Assembly (NCBI RefSeq): GCF_020880815.1
Contig: NZ_JAJITD010000022.1
Coordinates: 1-64,000 of the forward strand
Reading direction: 5' to 3'
Length of the DNA: 64,000 nucleotides
From: Paraburkholderia sejongensis
Lineage (GTDB): Bacteria; Pseudomonadota; Gammaproteobacteria; Burkholderiales; Burkholderiaceae
The notes beneath the pieces are model-generated. The model was not told the origin of the DNA and made no database searches. It saw nothing but the letters and a program-made list of their open reading frames with translations. The stretch's first letter is position 1; each line of letters opens with the position of its first letter. Of this stretch, positions 42,895-51,248 are shown one piece after another. A program made the translations under genes and the position numbers.

Positions 42895-44139
42895 TTAGTG
42901 CGCGACCGCCGCGGCGCCGTGTTCGTCGATCAGGTGGCCGGTATAGAAGCGGTCCAGCGAGAACGGCGCGTTCAGCGGATGCGGCTCGTCTCTGGCGATC
43001 GTGTGCGCATACGCCCAACCCGATCCCGGCGTCGCCTTGAAGCCGCCGGTCCCCCATCCACAGTTGAAATACAGGCCCTTCACGTCGGTCTTGCTGATGA
43101 TCGGGCACGCGTCCGGCGACACGTCGACGATGCCGCCCCACTGGCGGTTCATCCGCACCCGCGAAAACACCGGGAACATTTCGACGATCGCCTCGAGCGT
43201 GCCTTCGATGATCTGGAAGCTGCCGCGCTGGCCGAAGCCGGTGTATTGATCGACACCGGCGCCGATCACCAGATCGCCCTTGTCGGACTGGCTGATATAC
43301 GCGTGCACCGCGTTCGACATCACCACCGTATTGACGACCGGTTTGATCGGCTCTGACACCAGCGCCTGCAACGGATGGCTTTCGAGCGGCAGACGGATGC
43401 CGGCCATGTCGGCGAGCGTGGTGGTATTGCCGGCCGCGACCACCGCGACCTTCTTCGCCTTGATGAAGCCCTTGGTCGTATCGACACCGGTCACCTGGCT
43501 GCCGTTGCGGCGAATCCCGGTGACCTGGCAGTTCTGCACGATATCGACGCCGGCCTGATCCGCGCCGCGCGCATAACCCCACGCGACCGCGTCGTGACGC
43601 GCGACGCCGCCGCGCCGCTGGATCGACGCGCCGAGCACCGGGTAGCGGCTGTTCAGATTGATCGTCGGTTCGATTTCCTTGATCTGCGCGGGCGTCAGGA
43701 ATTCGGCATCGACGCCGTTCAGACGGTTCGCGTTGACGCGGCGTTCGGTGTCGCGCACGTCCTGCAATGTATGGGCGAGATTCATCACGCCGCGCTGGCT
43801 GAACATCACGTTGTAGTTCAGATCCTGCGCGAGTCCTTCCCACAGCTTCATCGCTTTTTCGTAGAGCGCCGCGGATTCGTCCCACAGATAGTTCGAGCGC
43901 ACGATCGTGGTATTGCGCGCGGTATTGCCGCCGCCGATCCAGCCCTTCTCGAGCACCGCGACGTTGCGCACGCCGTGCTCTTTCGCGAGGTAGTACGCGG
44001 TCGCCAGACCGTGCCCGCCGCCGCCGACGATCACCACGTCGTACTCGGTTTTAGGCTCGGGACTGCGCCACTGCCGCTCCCAGTTCTCGTGGTACGACAT
44101 CCCGTTGCGCAACAGGCTGAAGATCGAATAGCGGCTCAT
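42895..44139 (-). CDS. soxB: Sarcosine oxidase beta subunit
   Basis: 414 residues, with AAAGGA before the ATG. FAD-binding DAO fold: DVVIVGGGGHGLATAYYLA at the N-terminus, EKGWIGGGNTARNTTIVR in the region where the family binds flavin, and a C-terminal GWGTGGFKATPGSG. This subunit oxidises sarcosine, with electrons passed to oxygen and the methyl group to SoxA. It is the first gene of the operon, 72 bp after sdaA on the same strand. Confidence 0.96.
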   Translation of the reverse strand: MSRYSIFSLLRNGMSYHENWERQWRSPEPKTEYDVVIVGGGGHGLATAYYLAKEHGVRNVAVLEKGWIGGGNTARNTTIVRSNYLWDESAALYEKAMKLWEGLAQDLNYNVMFSQRGVMNLAHTLQDVRDTERRVNANRLNGVDAEFLTPAQIKEIEPTINLNSRYPVLGASIQRRGGVARHDAVAWGYARGADQAGVDIVQNCQVTGIRRNGSQVTGVDTTKGFIKAKKVAVVAAGNTTTLADMAGIRLPLESHPLQALVSEPIKPVVNTVVMSNAVHAYISQSDKGDLVIGAGVDQYTGFGQRGSFQIIEGTLEAIVEMFPVFSRVRMNRQWGGIVDVSPDACPIISKTDVKGLYFNCGWGTGGFKATPGSGWAYAHTIARDEPHPLNAPFSLDRFYTGHLIDEHGAAAVAH

Positions 44140-44211
44140 CGTGGTTCCTTTGGCGGTTTCGCTGGTGCGGTGTAGCGGTGCAAAGCGGTTCAGAAGCGAT
44201 TCAACCGCGGT

Positions 44212-45606
44212 TCAACATTCGATGACGTTCACGGCCAGCCCGCCGCGCGACGTCTCCTTGTACTTGGTCTTCATATCGGCGCCGGTTTCGCGCATCGTGC
44301 GGATTACGCTGTCGAGCGACACCACGTGCTTGCCGTCGCCCTTCATCGCCATCCGCGCGGCGTTGATCGCCTTGATCGCGCCCATCGCGTTGCGCTCGAT
44401 GCACGGAATCTGCACGAGTCCGCCGACCGGGTCGCAGGTCATCCCCAGGTTGTGTTCCATGCCGATCTCGGCGGCGTTCTCGACCTGGGCGGCGGTGCCG
44501 CCCATCACCGCCGCGAGCGCGGCGGCGGCCATCGAGCAGGCCACGCCCACCTCGCCCTGGCAGCCGACCTCGGCGCCCGAGATCGACGCGGTTTCCTTGT
44601 AGATGATTCCGATCGCCGCGGCGGTCAGCAGAAATTCGACGATGCCGGTGTCGCTCGACGCATGCATGAACTTCACGTAGTAGTGCAGCACCGCCGGGAT
44701 CACGCCGGCCGCGCCGTTGGTCGGCGCGGTGACGACACGGCCGCCGGCTGCGTTTTCCTCGTTGACGGCCATCGCGTACAGATTGACCCAGTCGAGCATC
44801 GACAGTGGATCGCGCAGCGATTCCTCGGAGCGCGTGCGCAATTGCACGCACAGGCCGGCCGCGCGGCGCTTCACGTGCATCGGGCCGGGCAGCTCGCCGT
44901 GCGCGTGGCAGCCGCGCTCGACGCAGGCGGCCATCGTGCGCCAGATCGCCAGCAGTCCTTCACGCACCTCGTGCTCGGGCCGCATCGCGCATTCGTTGGC
45001 CAGCGTGACCGCCGCGATCGACAGACCGCTGTCGCGGCATACGCGCATCAGGTCGTCGCCGGTGCGAAACGGGTACGGCACTTGCGCGCCCGCGCGCAGA
45101 CCGTTTACGCGGTCGCCTTCGCGATTGACGACGAAGCCGCCGCCGATCGAGTAATACTCCTTCTCCACCAGCAACTGCCCGTTCTCGTCGAACGCGTGGA
45201 AGCGCATCCCGTTCGGATGCACGACGCTCGAACCGGGCGCGCCCGGCATCAGCTTGCGATAGAAGCCGAGATGCTCGCGCTCGTCGAAAGCGATCGGCTG
45301 CTTGCCGAGCAGGTTCAACTGTCTGGTCTCGCGGATCGCGCGCAGCCGCGGCTCGATCAGATCGGGGTCGATCAGGTCGGGCAGATTGCCTTCGAGGCCG
45401 AGCAGCACCGCCTTGTCGGTGCCGTGTCCCTTGCCGGTCGCGCCGAGCGAGCCGAACAGCTCGGCCCGCACGCGGCGCACGAAGCCGAGCAGGTTCGCGT
45501 CCTCGATATGCGACGCGAAGCGGCACGCGGCGATCATCGGCCCGACCGTATGCGAGCTGGAGGGACCGATGCCGATCTTGAACAGATCGAAGACGCTGAC
45601 GTTCAT
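44212..45606 (-). CDS. sdaA: L-serine ammonia-lyase, iron-sulfur dependent
   Basis: 464 residues from ATG 45604-45606 (M-N-V-S-V-F-D-L-F-K-I-G). It deaminates L-serine to pyruvate using a 4Fe-4S cluster. Typical motifs are GIGPSSSHTVGPM at the N-terminus, the Cys-bearing GCQGEVGVACSMAAAAL and MTCDPVGGLVQIPCIERNA. It is placed directly upstream of soxBDAG on the same strand. Serine formed from glycine by serine hydroxymethyltransferase can thus enter central metabolism, completing glycine-betaine catabolism. The glyA step is absent here. Confidence 0.95.
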   Translation of the reverse strand: MNVSVFDLFKIGIGPSSSHTVGPMIAACRFASHIEDANLLGFVRRVRAELFGSLGATGKGHGTDKAVLLGLEGNLPDLIDPDLIEPRLRAIRETRQLNLLGKQPIAFDEREHLGFYRKLMPGAPGSSVVHPNGMRFHAFDENGQLLVEKEYYSIGGGFVVNREGDRVNGLRAGAQVPYPFRTGDDLMRVCRDSGLSIAAVTLANECAMRPEHEVREGLLAIWRTMAACVERGCHAHGELPGPMHVKRRAAGLCVQLRTRSEESLRDPLSMLDWVNLYAMAVNEENAAGGRVVTAPTNGAAGVIPAVLHYYVKFMHASSDTGIVEFLLTAAAIGIIYKETASISGAEVGCQGEVGVACSMAAAALAAVMGGTAAQVENAAEIGMEHNLGMTCDPVGGLVQIPCIERNAMGAIKAINAARMAMKGDGKHVVSLDSVIRTMRETGADMKTKYKETSRGGLAVNVIEC

Positions 45607-45868
45607 GGCTGGCCTTTGCGCGGGGGTATTGAAGCGTTGGGGGCGTTGCGATGCCGGGTTGACTGTGCGCTTATTGGACCGCAGCCAGAAACCGGTCGAT
45701 AGAACAAAAACGGCATCGCGCTGGGATAGCGCCGTCAATGCGGCTGTGGGCGGGGGGCGCGGAGAATTTTTTCGCGCCGACCCGGTGCTATGCTTGTTGC
45801 ACGCATTTGCAGAGGTTTTTTGGTTGCTGGTACGCTTCCGCTCTCTTTCTCGCCGACCGGCCGCGCGC
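45607..45868. promoter_or_regulatory. Divergent promoter region between sdaA and a GlxA-type regulator
   Basis: 262 bp separating sdaA (leftward) from the AraC-type regulator (rightward). The divergent layout suggests that the regulator controls sdaA-sox, but no site is defined. Confidence 0.5.
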
Positions 45869-46951
45869 ATGAATCCCGCTGACTCGCTTCCCCTTCAATC
45901 GCTCGACGGCGCGCCGAAGCAGCGCATCCGCTTCGGCATCATCCTGCTGCCGAACTTCACGCTGACCGCGTTCTCGGGTTTCGTCGACCTGCTGCGCCTG
46001 TCCGCCGACGAAGGCGACTTCAGCAAGCCGGTGCGCTGTTCATGGAGCGTGATCGGGGAAACCCTGGCACCGGTGCGCGCGAGTTGCGGAATCCAGATCA
46101 CGCCGTGGGAAACCTTCGAGAGCGCCGAGCCGTTCGACTACGTCGTGGTGGTCGGCGGCCTGCTGCACTCGGGTCCCCCGACCAGCGACGCGACGCTCGC
46201 GTTCATCCGCCGCGCCGCCGCGCGCGACGCGACGCTGGTCGGCATGTGCACCGGCGTGTTCTCGCTGATGCGCGCGGGCGTGCTCGACGGCCACCGGATC
46301 TGCGTAAGCTGGTTTCACTACTGGGATTTCATCGAGCGCTTTCCGGCGGTCGACGAAGATATGCTGGTGGCCGACCGCCTGTTCGTGATCGACCGGCGGC
46401 GCATCACCTGCTCGGGCGGGCGCGCATCGATCGACGTCGCCGCCGCGATCCTGCTGCGCCACTTCGAAACCGCCACCGTGCAAAAAGCGCTGCGCATCCT
46501 GCTGGTCGACGATCTGCAGAAAGGCAACGCGCCGCAGCCGCATCCGCCCGGTCTCGCGCCGGCCGCGCATCCGAAGGTCAAGCGCGCGATCCTGCTGATG
46601 GAGCAGCACGTGGGCCGCGCGCTGTCGCTCGACGAACTCGCGCGCAAGCTCGACCTGTCGCCGCGTCAGCTCGAACGGCTGTTCAAGGCGCAGACCGGCA
46701 AGGCGCCGCAGGCGTACGCGAAGCAGGTGCGGCTGCGCACCGCCGCGTGGCTGCTGACCAGTTCCGACAAGACCGTCGCCGATATCGCGTCGAGTTGCGG
46801 CTTCTCGGATGCGTCGCACCTCGGGCGCGAATTTCGCAAACAGTTCGGCCTCCCACCAGTCATGTATCGCGAGCAGCGCGGCACCGCCGCCGAGGTGGAC
46901 GACGGCTCGGGTTACGACGAGACCTTCCCCGGCCGCGCGCAGGCGATCTGA
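45869..46951 (+). CDS. GlxA-family transcriptional regulator (DJ-1/PfpI + AraC HTH)
   Basis: 360 residues from ATG 45869 (M-N-P-A-D-S-L-P-L-Q); longer frames upstream overlap sdaA antisense. The N-terminal DJ-1/PfpI domain has IRFGIILLPNFTLTAFSGFV and ATLVGMCTGVFSLMRAG. The AraC domain has SLDELARKLDLSPRQLERLF and IASSCGFSDASHLGREF. It shares architecture with the GbdR-like proteins at 34720 and 49327 but is more diverged. Divergence from sdaA-soxBDAG suggests control of serine/sarcosine catabolism; the inducer is unknown. Confidence 0.88.
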   Translation: MNPADSLPLQSLDGAPKQRIRFGIILLPNFTLTAFSGFVDLLRLSADEGDFSKPVRCSWSVIGETLAPVRASCGIQITPWETFESAEPFDYVVVVGGLLHSGPPTSDATLAFIRRAAARDATLVGMCTGVFSLMRAGVLDGHRICVSWFHYWDFIERFPAVDEDMLVADRLFVIDRRRITCSGGRASIDVAAAILLRHFETATVQKALRILLVDDLQKGNAPQPHPPGLAPAAHPKVKRAILLMEQHVGRALSLDELARKLDLSPRQLERLFKAQTGKAPQAYAKQVRLRTAAWLLTSSDKTVADIASSCGFSDASHLGREFRKQFGLPPVMYREQRGTAAEVDDGSGYDETFPGRAQAI

Positions 46952-46981
46952 CGAGCACAAGCCGGTTTGTTCAAGCGACGC

Positions 46982-48460
46982 TTAGCCGCCGCTGGTCTGG
47001 AATCCTGACAAAGCCGCCTTCGCGCGCAGTTGCTCGAAGCGGTCCACGGTCGGATTGAGCGCGCGTTGCGATTGATCGATCGCCGCGACCGAACCCGACG
47101 GCGGCGCGGCGGGCGTCAGCGAACAACTGCCGCCGAACGGCCCTTGCGGCACCGCGAACGCGGGGGCGTCGTTACGCGGCGCGGCGTTGAAATCGAGCGC
47201 ATAGGCGAGATTGACGGTCGCCGTGTCGTTGCCGCGTACGCCGAGCGGCTGCAAGCCGAAGCGCCATTGCAGCAGCGCATGAATCGAACTCGGATCGAAC
47301 GGATAACGGGTGACCGCACCCGCGGGCACGCGCGGCCCCAACAGCGCGAGCGGCACCCGGAAGCCGAGCTTGCCGTCGTTGCCGAGCGCATGCTCGCTGT
47401 TGCTGACCAGCCGGGTCGGCGGTACCACGTGGTCGGCAAAACCGCCCCATTCGTCGTACACGACGATCATCAGCGTGCGATTCCACGTCGGGCTCGTGCG
47501 CAGCGCTTCGTAGACCTGAGCGAGAAACGCCTGGCCGTTGCGGATGTCCGCGTGCGGATGATCGTCGCCGGACACGCCGGTCTGCTCGCCCGCGAACGCC
47601 GGGTCGACCATGCTGAACGCCGGCAGCGTGCCGGTCGCCGCCTGGCTGAGGAAGTCCGTGAACGGCCGCGAAATGCCGAGATAGCGGGTGCCGTACAGCG
47701 CGGTGAACGGCACGTCGCGATAGTAGTAGTTGCCGTCCACATTGGCGTCGCTGAGCCGGTCCCAGATCGTCGCGAGCGAGCTCGTGTCGATGCGGTCGTC
47801 GAGCCGGTCCGTCGCGCCGCTGTGCAGATACAGGCGATTCGGAAAGGTGCTGGTCAGGATCCCGCTGAAGTAGAAATCGCCAATCGTGTAGTGACTGGCG
47901 ACCGCGTTGAAAAACGGCAGATCGGCCGACTCGTAGTAGCCGATCGGCAGCAGGTCGCCCGGGTGCAGGCTGGTGCCCGGCGTGAGCAGCCAGCCGTTCA
48001 TCTCGCCTGATGCCAGTTGCGTGCGGGCGCCGTCGTAACTGTGATTGGGGTCCTGGTACGCGCACGCCTGATAGCCGTATGCGGCGTTTGCCGCGAGCGA
48101 AAACGGCGTTTGCGTTGTGCCGAACGCGTCCTTGAACTGCTGGTTGGCGGGCCGGCCCTCGGCGTTGGGGACCCAGCCGAGGTAGTGATCGAACGAGCGG
48201 TTTTCCATCGTGACCAACACGATGAAGTCGATGCCCGAACTGGCCGGCGCGGGCAGCGTGGGGCGCGGCAGGCTGTAGCGGTCGGCGCCGTCGGGCGACG
48301 GCAGATCGGTGACCGACGGCGCGGGCGCGCCGCCGCCGTCCGAGATCCCGCCGCCCCCGCCACCGCAGCCCGACAGCGCGACGCCGCCGGCCACGGCGGC
48401 TACCCCGGCAAGAAAGCGGCGCCGGGCGTAGCCGTGATACGGGTGAGTGTCGTCTCCCAT
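46982..48460 (-). CDS. TAT-exported phosphoesterase/phospholipase C-like lipoprotein
   Basis: 492 residues from ATG 48458-48460 with GAGGAG upstream. The N-terminus has a twin-arginine motif (R-R-R-F-L-A-G) and a lipobox-like L-S-G-C, then a Gly-rich linker. The catalytic domain belongs to the alkaline-phosphatase-like phosphoesterases (phospholipase C/AcpA group): VTMENRSFDHYLGW with the Asn-Arg-Ser core, EMNGWLL, and VYDEWGGFADHVVPP. It should hydrolyse phosphate esters or phospholipids at the cell surface. If it releases choline phosphate it would feed the glycine-betaine pathway nearby, which is inference only. Confidence 0.88.
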   Translation of the reverse strand: MGDDTHPYHGYARRRFLAGVAAVAGGVALSGCGGGGGGISDGGGAPAPSVTDLPSPDGADRYSLPRPTLPAPASSGIDFIVLVTMENRSFDHYLGWVPNAEGRPANQQFKDAFGTTQTPFSLAANAAYGYQACAYQDPNHSYDGARTQLASGEMNGWLLTPGTSLHPGDLLPIGYYESADLPFFNAVASHYTIGDFYFSGILTSTFPNRLYLHSGATDRLDDRIDTSSLATIWDRLSDANVDGNYYYRDVPFTALYGTRYLGISRPFTDFLSQAATGTLPAFSMVDPAFAGEQTGVSGDDHPHADIRNGQAFLAQVYEALRTSPTWNRTLMIVVYDEWGGFADHVVPPTRLVSNSEHALGNDGKLGFRVPLALLGPRVPAGAVTRYPFDPSSIHALLQWRFGLQPLGVRGNDTATVNLAYALDFNAAPRNDAPAFAVPQGPFGGSCSLTPAAPPSGSVAAIDQSQRALNPTVDRFEQLRAKAALSGFQTSGG

Positions 48461-48633
48461 CACACCTCTCCTCGTTCAGATGCGGCGCGGGCGAGCCGTT
48501 GCGGCGTTGCTGCCGCACTGCCGCGCAGCGAAACGCGCCCGTCGCGTGGGGATGGCGGGCTGCTGGTGGCAGCAAGCGGTGGGCCTGAAACCCGCAATGG
48601 TTGCGCGTCAATCGGCGCAAGGATTCGCACTGA

Positions 48634-48648
48634 TGGCATAATATGCCA
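48634..48648. promoter_or_regulatory. Palindromic operator TGGCATAATATGCCA upstream of parDE
   Basis: Arms TGGCAT and ATGCCA flank AAT, and the centre resembles a -10 box. It is 26 bp before the parD ATG. ParD-type antitoxins repress their own promoter through such palindromes, so this is a good candidate operator. Confidence 0.65.
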
Positions 48649-48674
48649 ATCGCGATTTCATTCAGGGGATTGCC

Positions 48675-48977
48675 ATGCCGACCCGCAACGTTGTATTGAC
48701 CGATCATCAAGCCGCGCTGGTTGACCGACTCGTGACATCCGGACGCTACCAGAACGCAAGTGAGGTCCTACGCGACGGACTCCGGCTGATCGAGCGTGCG
48801 GAAGCCGAAACCGCCGCCAAACTCTCAGCGTTGCGCGAGGCTGCCCGCCTGGGTATCGCAGACATCGAGGCAGGCAGGCTGCGTGCCTTCGCCTCGCCCG
48901 ACGACCTCGATCGGCACTTCAAGGATCTGACGGAATCCATTATCGAAGCCGAGCGCGCCAACAAGGGCAAGCCGTGA
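48675..48977 (+). CDS. parD: ParD-family antitoxin
   Basis: 100 residues, with AGGGG before the ATG. The N-terminal ribbon-helix-helix region (NVVLTDHQAALVDRLVTSGRY, partly shown, then QNASEVLRDGLRLIER) is typical of ParD/CC2985 antitoxins. The C-terminal half is charged and probably disordered until bound to the toxin. The stop overlaps the GTG start of parE (GTGA). It neutralises ParE and represses the operon. Confidence 0.9.
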   Translation: MPTRNVVLTDHQAALVDRLVTSGRYQNASEVLRDGLRLIERAEAETAAKLSALREAARLGIADIEAGRLRAFASPDDLDRHFKDLTESIIEAERANKGKP

Positions 48978-49321
48978 CTGCAAGAGCCGTCTGGACCGTT
49001 CGGGTTTCAACCGTCGCGCAAGACGACTTCAGCCGCATCATCGGATGGACGACCCGCGAATTCGGGCCGCAGCAGGCGCGCGTTTATTCCCAAACGCTCC
49101 GCAGCACGCTTAGGGACATGGCCGCAGGCCCAGCGCTGACGGGTGTGGCCGCGCGTGACGACATCGCGCCAGGCCTGTTGACCCTCCATGTGGCCAGAAA
49201 AGGCCGCAAAGGCCGGCATTTCGTGATGTTCCGGGTTGTCAGCGACGAAACCCGCGTGCTCGACGTAGTGCGCATCCTCCACGATGCAATGGACCCGGCG
49301 CTGCACATCCCCAGCTCATGA
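48974..49321 (+). CDS. parE: ParE-family toxin
   Basis: 115 residues from GTG 48974, coupled to parD. It carries the RelE/ParE fold: VSTVAQDDFSRIIGWT near the N-terminus, ARVYSQTLRSTLRDMA, then a C-terminal RHFVMFRVVSDETRVLDVVRI. ParE proteins typically poison DNA gyrase. The gene ends five bases before the convergent regulator gene at 49327. The pair looks intact. Confidence 0.9.
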   Translation: MTARAVWTVRVSTVAQDDFSRIIGWTTREFGPQQARVYSQTLRSTLRDMAAGPALTGVAARDDIAPGLLTLHVARKGRKGRHFVMFRVVSDETRVLDVVRILHDAMDPALHIPSS

Positions 49322-49326
49322 AAATC

Positions 49327-50337
49327 CTACCCCGGCACTCGCCGCTCGACACTCGGCGCATGTCCGAACTGCGCGCGATACGCCTTGCTGAAATGACACG
49401 GCGAATGAAAACCGCACACCGCCGTCACCCGCGCGATCGACGCATCGGTATTGCGCAGCAGTTCGCGCGCGCGGCGCAATCTCAAGCTCAGGTAGTAATG
49501 CGTCGGCGACACGTTCAGGAACATCTTGAACATCCGCTGCAAATGACGCTGCGACAGCTTGACGAGCCGCGCGAGTTCGTCGAGCGATAACGGCTCCTCG
49601 ATATTGGCTTCCATCAGCCGCACCACTTCGACCAGTTCCGCCCGCGAAAAGCCGACCCGCGCATCGACCGGGATGTGCTGATAGTCGGTCGAGCCGCGAA
49701 TCCGCTCGACGATGAACTGCTCCGACACCTGTGCGGCCGCCGCCTGGCCGAGCCGCAAGCCGACCAGATGCAGCATCAGATCGAGCGGCGCGGTACCGCC
49801 GGTGCAGGTCAGCCGGTCGCGGTCGATCACGAACAGCTCGTCGGCGAAACGCACGTGCGGATAGCGCTGATGCAGCGGCGACATGTCCTCCCAATGCACG
49901 GTCGCGCGATAGCCGTCGAGCACGCCGGCCGCGAGCAGCGCGTACGGTCCGGTGCAGATCCCGCCGAGCGGCACCTGTTGCGCGGCAAGCTCGCGCAGCA
50001 GCGCGACCACCGTATCGGTCACGTAGTCGCGCACGTGCCAGCCGGCACAGACGAACAGCAGATCCGGCACGCCGGCCTCGGCGAGCGTGGTGGTCGGCTT
50101 CACCGTGATGCCGTTGCTCGCGGGGGCCGCTTCGCCGTCCGGCGTGATCACCGACCAGCGGTAATGCTGCGCGCGGCCCACATAGTTCGCCATCCGAAGC
50201 ACTTCGACCGCGCTCGTGAACGCGATCATCGAGAAGTTCGGCAAGGTCAGAAAGCCGACGTGCGCAACCTTGGCGAGCCGCGGATCGGCCCCCTCGGGCC
50301 GAGCGGCGCCGACTGCGGTGAGCGTGTCGCGCTTCAT
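49327..50337 (-). CDS. GbdR/CdhR-like AraC-family regulator with DJ-1/PfpI domain, second copy
   Basis: 336 residues from ATG 50335-50337 (M-K-R-D-T-L-T-A-V); the frame is open further upstream but overlaps the permease gene. The DJ-1/PfpI domain (HVGFLTLPNFSMIAFTSAVE, then GGICTGPYALLAAG) and AraC domain (PLSLDELARLVKLSQRHLQR, CGFHSPCHFSKAYR) match the paralogue at 34720 throughout. It lies eight bases downstream of the betaine/choline permease gene, so it is probably co-transcribed with the transporter. Choline, carnitine or glycine betaine would be plausible effectors. Confidence 0.88.
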   Translation of the reverse strand: MKRDTLTAVGAARPEGADPRLAKVAHVGFLTLPNFSMIAFTSAVEVLRMANYVGRAQHYRWSVITPDGEAAPASNGITVKPTTTLAEAGVPDLLFVCAGWHVRDYVTDTVVALLRELAAQQVPLGGICTGPYALLAAGVLDGYRATVHWEDMSPLHQRYPHVRFADELFVIDRDRLTCTGGTAPLDLMLHLVGLRLGQAAAAQVSEQFIVERIRGSTDYQHIPVDARVGFSRAELVEVVRLMEANIEEPLSLDELARLVKLSQRHLQRMFKMFLNVSPTHYYLSLRLRRARELLRNTDASIARVTAVCGFHSPCHFSKAYRAQFGHAPSVERRVPG

Positions 50338-50345
50338 CGGCGTGG

Positions 50346-51248
50346 TCAGCCGTGTTGCGCGGCCGGCTCGCGGCGCACCTTCATCGCACCGCGCAGCCCG
50401 GCGAACAGCGGCGCGCGTGCCTTGCCCGGCGCGCGGCCGAAGCTCTCGGTGATGCGGTCCAGAATGATCGCCAGCATCACCACCGACATCCCGCTCTCGA
50501 AGCCGAGCCCGATATCGAGCCGCTGGATACTCGCGAGCACGTCGTTGCCGAGACCGCCCGCGCCGACCATCGACGCGATGATCACCATCGACAACGCCAT
50601 CATGATGGTCTGGTTCACACCGGTCATCACCGACGGCAGCGCATTCGGAAACTGCACCTTGTACAGCAGTTGCCACGGCGTGCAGCCGAACGCCTGCCCC
50701 GCCTCGACGATCTCGTGATTCACATGCTTGATGCCGAGCGCGGTCAGACGCACCGCCGGCGGCATCGCGAAGATCACCGTCGACAGAATCCCCGGCACCC
50801 GGCCGAGGCCGAACAGCATCGCGGCCGGGATCAGGTAGACGAACGCCGGCATCGTCTGCATCAGATCGAGCACCGGGCGCACGATCATCTCGACCGTGCG
50901 GCTCCTGGCCATCCAGATGCCGAGCGGCACGCCGAGCACGAGGCTGATCACCGTCGACGACAGCGTGAGGCCGAGCGTGATCACCATCTGATCCCAGAAG
51001 CCGGTGCCGTAAATCAGCAGCAGCGCCGCCAGCGTGAACAGCGCGAAACGCCAGCCGACCCGCCATAAACCGACGCCGACGAACAACGCCATCAGCGCCC
51101 ACATCGGCACCGCCTGCAAACCGTGCTCGACCGCCGCGGCAAAACTTTCGATGACCTTGCCGATCGTGTCGAAGGTCTTCGCGTCGTGTTCGAGCAGATA
51201 GTGAACGCCGTGATCGACCCAGGCGCCGATCGGAATGATTTCAGACAT
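50346..51248 (-). CDS. Choline/glycine betaine ABC transporter permease (ProW/CbcW type)
   Basis: 300 residues. The N-terminal segment is followed by about six transmembrane helices. The coupling loop is EAGQAFGCTPWQLLYKVQFP, preceding ALPSVMTGVNQTIMMALSMV. It overlaps the ATPase stop by eight bases with GAGG upstream of the ATG. It forms an importer with the upstream ATPase; the binding protein is not adjacent, and the OpuAC-type receptor at 22751 is the candidate. Confidence 0.93.
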   Translation of the reverse strand: MSEIIPIGAWVDHGVHYLLEHDAKTFDTIGKVIESFAAAVEHGLQAVPMWALMALFVGVGLWRVGWRFALFTLAALLLIYGTGFWDQMVITLGLTLSSTVISLVLGVPLGIWMARSRTVEMIVRPVLDLMQTMPAFVYLIPAAMLFGLGRVPGILSTVIFAMPPAVRLTALGIKHVNHEIVEAGQAFGCTPWQLLYKVQFPNALPSVMTGVNQTIMMALSMVIIASMVGAGGLGNDVLASIQRLDIGLGFESGMSVVMLAIILDRITESFGRAPGKARAPLFAGLRGAMKVRREPAAQHG

